From NCBI GenBank assembly GCA_025449935.1, contig JANWIJ010000009.1:1-64000 (forward strand): a DNA stretch of 64,000 nt. The letters are read 5' to 3'. Source of the DNA: Chitinophagaceae bacterium. Its GTDB lineage: Bacteria; Bacteroidota; Bacteroidia; Chitinophagales; Chitinophagaceae. The notes under the pieces were generated by a model, which was not told where the DNA came from, did not search any database, and worked only from the letters and a program-made list of their open reading frames with translations. The translations under genes and the position numbers were made by a program. Positions 32,704 to 42,731 of this stretch are shown here, piece after piece; positions within the stretch are counted from its first letter, which is position 1, and the number at the start of each line of letters is the position of its first letter.

Positions 32704-35134
32704 AAAATGGCCGCGGGGAAGGAGAAATAATTTTTTCAATAAAAACCATCTTGCCTTCAGACGTCATACCCTCAACGATGACCTTAAAACGACGGCTCCT
32801 GTCATTATTGTAAAATACAACGGGAACTTTTGTATCTCCGCCATCTACATATATATCAGGCTGCCAATGCAGCGTAACGCGATGGTCTTTTTGGGATGCA
32901 CTGTCTGTCTTCACCGGCACTGAATAATCGGGCGAATAGAATTCTTTAGTGATGGAATACCCTTTATACATAAAAATGTCTGCGGAAGTGGAAAGTGAAT
33001 TGTTCAGGTCCGCACCCTGTTTGGTATAGATTGCCAATACCCCCCCGGTTCCGTTTCCTTCTGCCCCAAAAAAAGAGCTGAATATCTTAATCATCGAAAC
33101 CTGGCTGGCCGGGATAGTAGAGATCAGCCTGGCGTCGGTTTGCATTTCATTCAGGTACAGGATCATCGGGATAGCTCCCCCGGTTAGTGAAAAACGCTGC
33201 CGGTAAAACAGCTGGTAGTTAAAGCCATTCTTTTGCACTTTTATTCCCGGTACCCGGCCCTGGATGTAATCAAAAATATTATTCTGGGTAATTTTCTCTT
33301 TGGTATTCACGAGGTCTATGGTTTTCTCGCTGAGACCCGAAAAGAGGCCACTGGCATACCGCTCTTCCAATTCCTGGACCGGTGATTTTTTTCTTACTTT
33401 AAGTGTTACCGCCCCGAGCATCTGGCCCTCCGCATTTAAAATGGCTGCATAATCGTAGGCAAGCCTGGAGGAAATGCTATCCGGTATTGTCGCCGCCGGG
33501 TTTAGATACTGTTTGATATCCAGGGAAGGTAAACCGAACGAAGTATTAATGGAATCGCTGTCAGGATATAAGTCCAGCCATTTATTTTTCTTTCCCAGCA
33601 TATCACTGACAAAAAACCTGGTTTTCCCAAAAAATACAAGCGAATCCAGGCGAAATCTTCCTTCTTCATTTGTATTCATGAACTGCATACTGCTGTTCAG
33701 TGAATCTTCCATCGGAAAAATTAACAGGAATAAATCCTTGTTGGATAATGGCTTCCTGGTATCACGGATATTGACTTTCCCGGTTATGGTTATATACCCG
33801 GGATCCTGGTAGCGGAGGGCCTGTTTGGAAATACCGGGCAGTTCTGACCACTTAAAACGTCTCCATCCATGTATCATCATCAATATATCGAGGGCATTCT
33901 TCACAGAATCATCATCCGAAGAAAAATAATAAATCGGGTTGTGGACATATCCTTTCAGATCAGATGTAAGCAGGAGGCTGGAAATAATATTCTCGCTCCG
34001 TTGGGATTCAGCCGCATAATCAGGATCCGTAATGGCCACGGAAAAACTTCCGCCAATAGTATCGGGGAATGAAAGGGTAAAGTGATTCTTCATTCTGCCG
34101 GAAAAATTCACGGTATCGGTCAAAAGCTGTGCGGTTTGGCGGTATTCTTTATTATCGACAAAACATAAACGTTCAGCCAGTGGCATACCTTCTTTATTGA
34201 AAACAGTTACATGTAAAATACCCGAATTGAGTTTTTGCGTATTGATAAGACCGATCAGGTCGTTTTTCTCCGGGTTCAGTTCCATCCTGAATACCTGGCG
34301 GTGTTGCATCTGCCCGATAATATAGGCCGCCCGGAAAGAAGGATTGTCCGGGCGCTGGTAAATTTCAAAATATCTTCCCAGCGGGTTGGGCATTAACCGG
34401 AAAACAAGACCAATTCCTGATACGGCAGGTAAATCATATTTTACTGCTGAGGGATCACCTTTCAATTGCACATAGTATTTTATTCCTTTGGAGGGGTTTA
34501 TATCAAACATACCCATCCCGTCATGATAGCTGCTGAATTCCGTAATACTGTCACCACGTTCACTCCTGACAATACCCACAGAATGCAGAGGAAGGCCACT
34601 CTCATCGGTGACTTTAAAAGCAATCGTATTGGGCATGTCACTGACAAAGTTGCCGCTCTCGGGAAAGAATTCGATCCTTGTCTTTTTCCCTGAGAAAACC
34701 GGTGAACCTCCGGGATTCTTACCGGTGATATGCAGACGCCTGCTGAATAAAAACTCCCCGGCGTGGTTCAGCATGGTTGGAGAATAGGCCCTGACAAAAT
34801 AATGGCCGGTTGATAAACTGTCGGGTAGTTCAACCTGCCCTTTTGTATTACCAAAAGCGACGGGTAACACCTTTTTCGATACTATAACGGATGAAGCGTT
34901 CAACAATTCAACGTAGAGGGTAGTGCTGATCGTATCGGGGTAAAAATCGGAATACAAATAGCCTTTAAACCACATCGTTTCACCGGCCAGGTAATTATCC
35001 CGGTCAAAATGCAGATAAACTTTTTCCACCGGGGATTTATCGGACCAGCTATTTAATAAATCTTCCGGTGTTTGCGCCTGTACAGTCCGGCCGCAAAAAA
35101 GTATAACAAGAAAAACCGGTATTAATATTTTCAT
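32702..35134 (-). CDS. MG2-domain envelope protein with degenerate TonB-plug domain (copy 1)
   Basis: This is an 810-residue protein with a signal peptide (MKILIPVFLVILFCGRTVQAQ). Residues about 35-140 form an MG2-like macroglobulin domain (KVYLHFDRDNYLAGETMWFK, TLYVELLNASSVIVSKKVLP, GHYFVRAYSPTMLNH). The middle carries beta domains. Residues about 600-720 resemble a TonB receptor plug (IFDYIQGRVPGIKVQ, IPMILYLNEMQTD, GTGGVLAIYTKQG), but no beta barrel follows, so it is not a transporter. The C-terminus (KVIVEGMTSEGKMVFIEKII) is shared with its neighbour. It is a tandem paralogue of 35198-37585, 63 bases apart. Role is unknown; an envelope partner of TonB-type or macroglobulin-like proteins is conceivable. 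Confidence 0.88.
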   Translation of the reverse strand: MKILIPVFLVILFCGRTVQAQTPEDLLNSWSDKSPVEKVYLHFDRDNYLAGETMWFKGYLYSDFYPDTISTTLYVELLNASSVIVSKKVLPVAFGNTKGQVELPDSLSTGHYFVRAYSPTMLNHAGEFLFSRRLHITGKNPGGSPVFSGKKTRIEFFPESGNFVSDMPNTIAFKVTDESGLPLHSVGIVRSERGDSITEFSSYHDGMGMFDINPSKGIKYYVQLKGDPSAVKYDLPAVSGIGLVFRLMPNPLGRYFEIYQRPDNPSFRAAYIIGQMQHRQVFRMELNPEKNDLIGLINTQKLNSGILHVTVFNKEGMPLAERLCFVDNKEYRQTAQLLTDTVNFSGRMKNHFTLSFPDTIGGSFSVAITDPDYAAESQRSENIISSLLLTSDLKGYVHNPIYYFSSDDDSVKNALDILMMIHGWRRFKWSELPGISKQALRYQDPGYITITGKVNIRDTRKPLSNKDLFLLIFPMEDSLNSSMQFMNTNEEGRFRLDSLVFFGKTRFFVSDMLGKKNKWLDLYPDSDSINTSFGLPSLDIKQYLNPAATIPDSISSRLAYDYAAILNAEGQMLGAVTLKVRKKSPVQELEERYASGLFSGLSEKTIDLVNTKEKITQNNIFDYIQGRVPGIKVQKNGFNYQLFYRQRFSLTGGAIPMILYLNEMQTDARLISTIPASQVSMIKIFSSFFGAEGNGTGGVLAIYTKQGADLNNSLSTSADIFMYKGYSITKEFYSPDYSVPVKTDSASQKDHRVTLHWQPDIYVDGGDTKVPVVFYNNDRSRRFKVIVEGMTSEGKMVFIEKIISPSPRPF

Positions 35135-35197
35135 ACTTAAATCAATTTTAACAGAGAAATGAATGGCCTGGTCAACGTAACATCAAAAATCCGCAGG

Positions 35198-37585
35198 CTA
35201 AAACCCTTTAACCGGCCCTGAAATTATTTTTTCAATGAAAACCATTTTACCGGTTACCGTCAGGCCTTCTACAATGATCCGGTATTTTTTTGTGCGGTCA
35301 TTATTATAAAAGGAAAGCGGTACCCGGGGATTAATGTTATTGATAAATATATCAGGACGCCAGTCAAGCGTTATCCGGTTGTCGGCACCTGGCGCTTTGG
35401 ATGGAGAAACTTTATAATCAGGCGAATAAAATTCTTTCACAACCGAGAAACCCTGGTAACTGATGATATCCGATTTTAAAGCCCCGGCAGAAATATTTTC
35501 GCCTTTTTTTGTATAGATAGCGATAACACCCCCGGGTCCATTCCCCCATTCGCCGACAAAAGTGGTGAAGATCTTGATCAGCGCCACTTTATTCATGGGC
35601 AGCAATTCAAGGTCAATATCAACGGGGAATTCATCGAGATAAATATTGGTAGAAATTTCTCCCATGGCACTTATCGTGGGCAAATTGCGGCTATTGGGGA
35701 GGAATCCTTTTGCTTCCAGGAAATGGTAGACACTTCTGTAATTTTCCCCGTCATCAGTATTCACGAGGTCAAACACTTTTCTTGCATCGCCCGAAAATGC
35801 ACCGTGGGTATAATTTTCGTCGATTTCCTGCAATGGGCTTTTCTTTCTTGCTTTTACCGTTATTCCTTCCAGCATTACTCCATTTGCCTTTAATAAAGCC
35901 TCGTAATCGGCCTTCCATCGGGCGGGGTCCGCTGCCGCGTATTTTTTGATACCATTAAAGAATTGGCTTTCTGTTGCAGGAAGTGAAAAAGTCCTGCTTA
36001 ATGAATCTGTGTCCGGGTGAACATCGATGTACTGGCTTTGCTTTCCACGGGTGTCACTAAACATGATCCTCGCTTTACCGAAGAAAAGCAGGGAATCCAG
36101 CCGAAAGCGGCCCAGCTTATCAGTATTGATCATTTGTACATTCCTGGCAGAGTCTCCGGCAGAAACAAACACTACCAGTCTTTTTTCCGCAAAAGGTTTT
36201 TTTACATCCCGTAAGCTTGCCTTCCCGGATAAGGTTATATAAGCCGGATCTTTATAGCTCTCTCCCGAAGCGGTCATTTTACCAAGCTCCGTCCATTTGA
36301 ACCTTCGCCACCCGTTTGTCATCATCAGCAGGTCAAGGGCTGTATTTACCGAATCATTATCCGCCGAAAAATAATAGGCCGGGTTATGAATATATCCTTT
36401 CAGGTCAGCTGTTAGCAGGAACCTGGAAACCATGTTTTCTTCTGCCCGCTCTGTAAAACTATAGTCCGCATCTGTCACAGACACCGAAAAACTTCCCTGC
36501 ACTGTGTCCTTCATAACAATGCTGAAACGGTTTTTCTCCCTGGGAGAAAAATTCACTGTATCACTAATGAGTTCTGCGGGCTGTATGTATTCCTTATTAT
36601 TTACAAAACATAGTCTTTCTGCCAATGGCAGTCCAGCTTTATTGAAAAAAGTAATGTGCAAAATGCCCGACATCAGGTTTTTGGTGTTGATTACTCCCTG
36701 CAGCTCATCTTTACCGGGATTGAAATTCTGCCTGAAGACGATGTGGTGCTGCATCTGGCCTGTCATATAAGCGACCCTGAAATCCGGGTCATTTTTGTGC
36801 TGCTTTATCTCAAAAAAATTACCCTGGGGATGGGGTATCAGGGTTACGGCAATCCCTTTATCGGTTGGGTCGGGGAGGTAATTTTTTTTCGGTGAATTGA
36901 TTCCGTCAGCTTCTACATAATATTTTTCATTTGAGACCGGGGTAATTTCAAAAAGGCCCATCCCGTCATGGTAGCTGCTGAATGAAGCTATCGTTTCATT
37001 TTTCCCATTTTTTACCAGGCCTTTTACTTCAACAGGCAGCCCGTTCTCATCGGTGGTCTTGAACGCCACTATATTAGCTAAACCGGCAACCAGGTTACCA
37101 CCTTCGGGGAAAAATTCGAACCGCAGCATTTTTTCTTTTATCGTTACATCCGTTCTTTCGTTTTTCTTTTTTCCATGTATATAAATGGTACGCCTGTAAA
37201 TAAAGGCCGGGTCATGATTTAACATCGTGGCGGTATAGGCCCTGATAAGATAGGCTCCGCTATTTAATGAATCTGGTAATTCCAGCTGGCCATTTGTGCT
37301 CCCGAGGAAAACCGGGAGTATCTTTCGGTTTACTATTTCAGCCGATTCATTCAACAACTCTACATATAGCGCAGTACTGATCGTATCCGGCTGGTAATCG
37401 GAATATAAATACGCCTTGAACCAGGCTGTTTCGCCCGCGAGGTAACTATCCCGGTCAAGGTGGAGGTATGTTTTTTCGATCGGGAACTTATCCGATAAGC
37501 GGGTCAGCAATTCTTCCGGCTCCTGCGCTTTTGCAGGAATGGCAATAAGCAGAAAAAAAAGGATTGGTAAAAGTACTTTTCTCAT
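35198..37585 (-). CDS. MG2-domain envelope protein with degenerate TonB-plug domain (copy 2)
   Basis: This is a 795-residue protein from ATG 37585 (MRKVLLPILFFLLIAIPAKAQ); an ORF start 14 codons upstream lacks signal-peptide form. The layout is the same as copy 1: MG2-like domain (KTYLHLDRDSYLAGETAWFK, TALYVELLNESAEIV, GAYLIRAYTATMLNH), beta middle, plug-like stretch near residues 590-690 (VYHFLEAKGFLPNSRN, STNIYLDEFPVDIDLE, GPGGVIAIYTKKG) and the tail KYRIIVEGLTVTGKMVFIEK. The two copies share whole phrases such as GYIHNPAYYFSADNDSV and WRRFKWTEL, so they arose by duplication. It is upstream of copy 1 on the same strand. Confidence 0.88.
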   Translation of the reverse strand: MRKVLLPILFFLLIAIPAKAQEPEELLTRLSDKFPIEKTYLHLDRDSYLAGETAWFKAYLYSDYQPDTISTALYVELLNESAEIVNRKILPVFLGSTNGQLELPDSLNSGAYLIRAYTATMLNHDPAFIYRRTIYIHGKKKNERTDVTIKEKMLRFEFFPEGGNLVAGLANIVAFKTTDENGLPVEVKGLVKNGKNETIASFSSYHDGMGLFEITPVSNEKYYVEADGINSPKKNYLPDPTDKGIAVTLIPHPQGNFFEIKQHKNDPDFRVAYMTGQMQHHIVFRQNFNPGKDELQGVINTKNLMSGILHITFFNKAGLPLAERLCFVNNKEYIQPAELISDTVNFSPREKNRFSIVMKDTVQGSFSVSVTDADYSFTERAEENMVSRFLLTADLKGYIHNPAYYFSADNDSVNTALDLLMMTNGWRRFKWTELGKMTASGESYKDPAYITLSGKASLRDVKKPFAEKRLVVFVSAGDSARNVQMINTDKLGRFRLDSLLFFGKARIMFSDTRGKQSQYIDVHPDTDSLSRTFSLPATESQFFNGIKKYAAADPARWKADYEALLKANGVMLEGITVKARKKSPLQEIDENYTHGAFSGDARKVFDLVNTDDGENYRSVYHFLEAKGFLPNSRNLPTISAMGEISTNIYLDEFPVDIDLELLPMNKVALIKIFTTFVGEWGNGPGGVIAIYTKKGENISAGALKSDIISYQGFSVVKEFYSPDYKVSPSKAPGADNRITLDWRPDIFINNINPRVPLSFYNNDRTKKYRIIVEGLTVTGKMVFIEKIISGPVKGF

Positions 37586-37689
37586 ATCCAGATAATGGCA
37601 TGAAATTAACTGCTTAGTTCTTAACAAAATGAAAAAACGGTGAAAAACCCTGAAAAGGTCCTTCCGGTTCAGGGGCGCCTGTTCTGCAC

Positions 37690-37719
37690 TTGGAAAAACA
37701 GCTTAATATGATTATTTTG
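37690..37719 (+). promoter_or_regulatory. Candidate promoter (TTG-N19-TTATTTTG) of the lipoprotein gene
   Basis: TTG (37690-37692) and TTATTTTG (37712-37719) are 19 bases apart; the -7 box has one mismatch to TAnnTTTG. The ATG at 37740 lies about 20 bases on. Confidence 0.45.
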
Positions 37720-37739
37720 TATTGTTATTCACGAATCTT

Positions 37740-38150
37740 ATGAAGAAAATATTACCCTTTTTAATCCTGGTCATAGCCTTTACAGGATGCCGGAAAGCCA
37801 TTGAAAAGATACAGGAAGACCTGGTCATCAAGGCCATGACGGACGGAGAATGGAAAGTTACCAGCTTTACACTTAACGGTTCCAATCTCACTCCCGATTT
37901 TACAACATACAGGTTCAAATATTACAGCAACAAAACCGTTGATGCTATTAATAACGGTGTTGTTGAACAAACAGGAACCTGGGATGGAAATGCCTCAGCC
38001 TCGACAACATGGGCAAACTTCACCTCAGCTGCCTATCCCCTGTCACTGATCAACGGCAGCTGGCATATTGACCGTAACAGCTGGACTTTTGTGGAAGCCA
38101 CCCAAACTGCCGGCGGCAATACCAAGGTCATGCGTCTTGATAAGCTATAG
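37740..38150 (+). CDS. Small lipoprotein, lipocalin-like
   Basis: This is a 136-residue protein from ATG 37740 (MKKILPFLILVIAFTGC), with a lipobox Cys at 17. The mature part begins with RKAIEKIQEDLVIKAMTDGE and has WKVTSFTLNGSNLTP, YRFKYYSNKTVDAI, GTWDGN, SWHIDRNSWTFVE, as in the small lipocalin-like (DUF-type) lipoproteins of Bacteroidota. It should sit on the periplasmic face or the outer membrane. It precedes the giant PKD gene by 213 bases on the same strand; a functional link is not shown. Confidence 0.82.
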   Translation: MKKILPFLILVIAFTGCRKAIEKIQEDLVIKAMTDGEWKVTSFTLNGSNLTPDFTTYRFKYYSNKTVDAINNGVVEQTGTWDGNASASTTWANFTSAAYPLSLINGSWHIDRNSWTFVEATQTAGGNTKVMRLDKL

Positions 38151-38363
38151 AAATAGCCCCTTTTCGTGTAATTTCGTATCCAATCCTATCCCTGGCCATT
38201 AAACGTAACACTTAATAACATGTCTTTACAGAAAGACAGTACCCGGTACAGTAAACATCAGATTTGTTTCAAAAACAAGAATTTTCAGATCCCTGATGAC
38301 GGTTCTTGGGAATAATTTTTGCTTAACAGAACGTCTTGAGGATTAACAATAAACCAGCTACCC

Positions 38364-41300
38364 GTGAGGCCGAGCCTTTTTAATATCTCTTTAAAAATAA
38401 TTGCTGTACTTTTTTTCATTTTTTCAGCTGCCCCCGTAGCTGCCCAGAACCCTGTGGCCAATTTTTCAGCTACACCCCCGGCTGGTTGTTCTGCACTTGT
38501 CGTCAATTTCCAGGATCTTTCAACCGGTAGTCCAACCTCCTGGAACTGGAGTTTTGGTAATGGTAATACCTCTACTCTTCAAAATCCATCAGCTACTTAT
38601 TTTGCATCCGGCATGTACACCATTACACTGACCGTTACCAATGCCAATGGATCGAGTACCCTTACCCGGCCACAATACGTAACAGTTTATGAACCTCCCA
38701 CCGCCGATTTCTCTGCCAATAATACCAACGGGTGTTTTCCGCTGAGAGTCCAGTTCACTGACCTTTCAACCCCGGGAGCCGGCAACAGCAATGTGAGCTG
38801 GGTTTGGGATTTTGGAGATGGCAATACCTCGCCCCTGCAAAATCCATTACATACCTATACCTCCTCCGGTGCGTATACTGTAACGCTGCGTGTAACCAAT
38901 GATAAAGGCTGTATCAGGACTTTCACCCGCCCTAATTATATTACAGTTACCAACGGTGTAACGGCCGGCTTCACCAATACACAGCCGGTGGTCTGTAATG
39001 CACCTGCCGACATTACATTTACCAACACCTCAACAGGTCCACCCACACTTAGTTACCAATGGAACTTTGGTGATGGTTCCCCCTTCTCCACTCTGCCAAA
39101 CCCGGTGCATACCTATGTTACCGGCGGAACGTTTATTGTAACACTTGTAACGACCAGTTCAGCAGGATGCGAGGATACAGCTTTCAGTGCTCCTATTGTC
39201 ATTGGCGGATATAATACCACTTTTACCGCACCCATTGATGCCTGCATTAATGAACAGGTAGCTTTCACAAATACCTCAACACCTTCGCCACTAAGCTCCA
39301 ACTGGACTTTTGGTGACGGGAATTCTACCGGTGGTTTAAATGCAACGCATAGTTATTCTGCTACGGGTAACTATACAGTATGGCTCTACAACACCTATAC
39401 AAACTGCAACGATTCCATATCGCAAACCATCAACATTAATCCCCGGCCGGTCGCCGACTTTACAGCGCCTGTTACATCCCGTTGCGAACCCCCGCTTACG
39501 GTAAATTTCCAGGATCTTTCTACCGGGGGTGCCACAGCATGGCAATGGGATTTTGGCGACGGTAATGTGTCTTCATTACAAAACCCGTCTCATACGTATA
39601 CTGCTTACGGATCTTTCACTGTAACCCTGGTTGTAACCAATGGTTTTGGTTGCACTGATACGATAGTAAAACCTGATACCATACAAATCCGGAGAGCCGC
39701 AATCACGGTGCTCGGGTTGCCGGTAAGAGGATGTATTCCCTTTACCATTTTCCCGGTACCCTTAATAAATTCGGTTGATGCAGTGACTTCCTACCAATGG
39801 GATTTTGGAGATGGAGGAACCTCGTTACTGGCAACACCTGCACATACCTATACCATACAGGGAACTTATAATGTCCGCCTGATCATCACCACCAGCACCG
39901 GGTGTACGGATACCCTGCTGATCCCTGCGGCGGTACGGGTGGGTTCAAAACCGGTTGCAAATTTCTCCGCAGCGCCAACGCCCGTATGCGCGAGGCAACC
40001 TGTACAGTTTACTGATCTCTCCGTTCCCGCAGATGAATGGCTTTGGGATTTTGGAGATGGCAGCACCTCGACCATGCAGCATCCAAACCATGTCTATAAC
40101 GATACGGGGTATTTTACGATCCGGCTGATAGCTTACAATAATGGCTGCCCGGACACCATGGTCAGAACAAATTATATTTATGTGCTGCCTCCCATTGCCC
40201 GGTTTTTTTCTACCCCGGACTGTCTCAACAGGCTGCGCTTCATCTTTACGGATGTATCCATAGCTCCGTTGACCTGGGACTGGAATTTTGGTGATGGGTC
40301 TCCCAACTCAACTGTTCAAAATCCTGTTCATATTTTTCCTTCCTTAGGGACCTATAATGTAACCCTGATTGTTACCAACGGAAGCTGTGCCGACACGATT
40401 ATCAATACTATCAACGCGGTGTCTGAAAACCCGGATTTTATGGCGGACCGGCTCGCAGACTGCCATGACGCCACTATAACGTTCGCAGCGATAAACATTA
40501 ATGCCACCAATATTGTAAATTATCTCTGGGATTTTGGAGACGGGTTCTCCATGAACACGTCCTCTCCGGCAGCTGTACATACTTATACTGCTTCCGGCAA
40601 TTATACGGTCAGCCTGACGATAACAGATATTAATGGATGTACAAATGCTTTTACCAAAAACAACTACATCCGCATTAACGGGCCGGTCGCCAACTTCAAT
40701 GCCACCAATGTTTCCGGTTGTGAAAACCTGAGTACAACTTTCAATGATCTTTCGGTAACGGATGGTATAAATGCTATAACAAACTGGCAATGGAATTTTG
40801 GTGATGGGGTCATTCAGAATTTCAGCGGACCTCCTTTCCAGCATATTTATAATACAGTTGGCACTTTCTCTGTCCAGCTGGTCGTGACAGATATACTTGG
40901 ATGTAAAGACAGCATCACCCTCACTAATCTGATTACTATAACTGATCCTGTTCCCAACTTTGTTTCAGCGGACACACTTACCTGTGCCGGGGCTCCAGTA
41001 ACCTTTACTAATATTTCGACACCGGCAGGATTCTCCAGTCAATGGTATTTTGGGGATGGTGGCACTTCCACCCTTACTTCACCAGTTTACACCTATGCTG
41101 CATCAGGTTTATATGATGTTAAACTAACCGTGACAGATGCGTTTGGCTGTTCCGATTCCATTACCAAAACAGCTTATATCCGGGTGGAAAATCCTGTTGC
41201 AGGCTTTACCGTAAATGATTCGTTGAGTTCCTGCCTCCCTTTTGAAGTTAACTTTACAAATACTTCGCAGTTTTATGTCTCTTCTGCCTGGGATTTCGGA

Positions 41301-42728
41301 CCGGGCGAAGGCAATTCCACCGTGACAGACCCGGTACATTATTATTCAATCCCGGGTACTTATCCCGTGAAACTGGTTGTTACCAACCCGGGGGGCTGCA
41401 AGGATTCAATAATAAAGAACATTTTAGTGTACGATACTGTTGGAGCAAGAGTAAATTACCTGCCGATAAGCGGCTGCAAACCCCTTGACGTAAACTTTAA
41501 TACATTCACACCCGGGCAAATGGCATCCTATTTCTGGGATTTTGGGGATGGAAACACACTCAGCACCACCACGCCCAATGTAAGCCATGTGTATACATCT
41601 TTCGGCAATTTCTTACCCAGTGTAATTATGGAAGATCCGACCGGTTGTTTGATTCCTCTCCAGGGAATTGATACGGTATATATAAGTGGTGCGGACGCCA
41701 ACTTTGGTATTGACAGCAGTATATTCTGTGATTTTGCGACCGTAACTTTTACAGATTCCACCACCTTTAATGATCCCATTGCCTTTTATAGCTGGTCTTT
41801 TGGAGATGGAGGTGTTTCTGCACAGCAAAGCCCGGTTCATCAATACAACTCGCCGGGATTATATTCTGTGCAATTGATTGTGGAAACACAACTGGGCTGC
41901 CGTGATACGCTTACCAAACCCAACCTGATCAGTGTAGTTCAACGCCCGTTGATTGATATAAATGGTGATTCAGTTATTTGCGTTAACTCGTCTCTTATAC
42001 ACGCAGGGATTTTTCTTCAGCCGGATACTTCCATCGTGACCTGGCAATGGAATTTCCCCAATGGAAATGTCTCCACGCTCCAGAATCCGCCGCCGCAGAC
42101 TTATTCTGTTGCCGGAACTTTCGTGGTCACCAGTATTGCGACAAACAGTACGGGGTGCAAGGACACTACTTTACAGACCATTTTGGTTAACCCGCTGCCG
42201 GTAGTGACTATGCCGGGTCAAATGACAGTCCAGACAGGGTTCCCGGTTACGATCCCGGCGACTTACTCGCCGAATACGGTGAACTGGATATGGTCGCCAT
42301 CCACGGGGCTCAGTTGCGCCAATTGTCCCACCCCGGAGGCGGGACCGCATTTCAATACTATTTACCAGGTGTACTTCACGGATGATAACGGCTGCAGCAA
42401 CCTGGGAGAAATCGAAGTGATCGTGATCTGTAAAAACGCCAATCTTTTTGTGCCCAATACCTTCACGCCAAATGGTGATGGAAGCAATGATATTTTTTAT
42501 CCGCGTGGTAAAGGTCTTGAAAGGGTAAAACACCTGCGGGTATTCAATCGCTGGGGCGAAGTCGTTTTTGAGAAAAGAGATTTTCCTGTTAACGATGCGT
42601 CTTCGGGGTGGAATGGCATGTATAAAGGGAATAAACCCAAGGCGGATGTATATGTTTACCAGATAGAGGTTTTTTGTGATAACGGTGACATTATAAGATT
42701 GAATGGGAACATCGCATTGATATTATAA
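38364..42728 (+). CDS. Giant PKD-repeat surface protein with T9SS type B (gliding-motility) C-terminal domain
   Basis: This is a 1454-residue protein from GTG 38364 (RPSLFNISLKIIAVLFF, signal peptide). I count about 15 PKD-type repeats by their WxFGDG-like cores (for example NWSFGNGNTS, VWDFGDGNTS, QWNFGDGSPF, DWNFGDGSPN; the last is QWNFPNGNVS). The final about 100 residues form the gliding-motility-associated C-terminal domain used for T9SS type B export: VPNTFTPNGDGSNDIF, LRVFNRWGEVVFEK, GWNGMYKGNKPKADVYVYQI. It is probably an adhesin or gliding surface filament. The SprF-type partner gene starts 3 bases downstream. The internal DNA repeats make this locus prone to repeat-number change. 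Confidence 0.95.
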   Translation: MRPSLFNISLKIIAVLFFIFSAAPVAAQNPVANFSATPPAGCSALVVNFQDLSTGSPTSWNWSFGNGNTSTLQNPSATYFASGMYTITLTVTNANGSSTLTRPQYVTVYEPPTADFSANNTNGCFPLRVQFTDLSTPGAGNSNVSWVWDFGDGNTSPLQNPLHTYTSSGAYTVTLRVTNDKGCIRTFTRPNYITVTNGVTAGFTNTQPVVCNAPADITFTNTSTGPPTLSYQWNFGDGSPFSTLPNPVHTYVTGGTFIVTLVTTSSAGCEDTAFSAPIVIGGYNTTFTAPIDACINEQVAFTNTSTPSPLSSNWTFGDGNSTGGLNATHSYSATGNYTVWLYNTYTNCNDSISQTININPRPVADFTAPVTSRCEPPLTVNFQDLSTGGATAWQWDFGDGNVSSLQNPSHTYTAYGSFTVTLVVTNGFGCTDTIVKPDTIQIRRAAITVLGLPVRGCIPFTIFPVPLINSVDAVTSYQWDFGDGGTSLLATPAHTYTIQGTYNVRLIITTSTGCTDTLLIPAAVRVGSKPVANFSAAPTPVCARQPVQFTDLSVPADEWLWDFGDGSTSTMQHPNHVYNDTGYFTIRLIAYNNGCPDTMVRTNYIYVLPPIARFFSTPDCLNRLRFIFTDVSIAPLTWDWNFGDGSPNSTVQNPVHIFPSLGTYNVTLIVTNGSCADTIINTINAVSENPDFMADRLADCHDATITFAAININATNIVNYLWDFGDGFSMNTSSPAAVHTYTASGNYTVSLTITDINGCTNAFTKNNYIRINGPVANFNATNVSGCENLSTTFNDLSVTDGINAITNWQWNFGDGVIQNFSGPPFQHIYNTVGTFSVQLVVTDILGCKDSITLTNLITITDPVPNFVSADTLTCAGAPVTFTNISTPAGFSSQWYFGDGGTSTLTSPVYTYAASGLYDVKLTVTDAFGCSDSITKTAYIRVENPVAGFTVNDSLSSCLPFEVNFTNTSQFYVSSAWDFGPGEGNSTVTDPVHYYSIPGTYPVKLVVTNPGGCKDSIIKNILVYDTVGARVNYLPISGCKPLDVNFNTFTPGQMASYFWDFGDGNTLSTTTPNVSHVYTSFGNFLPSVIMEDPTGCLIPLQGIDTVYISGADANFGIDSSIFCDFATVTFTDSTTFNDPIAFYSWSFGDGGVSAQQSPVHQYNSPGLYSVQLIVETQLGCRDTLTKPNLISVVQRPLIDINGDSVICVNSSLIHAGIFLQPDTSIVTWQWNFPNGNVSTLQNPPPQTYSVAGTFVVTSIATNSTGCKDTTLQTILVNPLPVVTMPGQMTVQTGFPVTIPATYSPNTVNWIWSPSTGLSCANCPTPEAGPHFNTIYQVYFTDDNGCSNLGEIEVIVICKNANLFVPNTFTPNGDGSNDIFYPRGKGLERVKHLRVFNRWGEVVFEKRDFPVNDASSGWNGMYKGNKPKADVYVYQIEVFCDNGDIIRLNGNIALIL

Positions 42729-42731
42729 AGC

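Noticed and set aside
41521-41560. CRISPR-like regular repeats in the PKD gene
   Set aside because: The repeating phrases are coding PKD cores in frame with varying spacing, and no cas gene is present.
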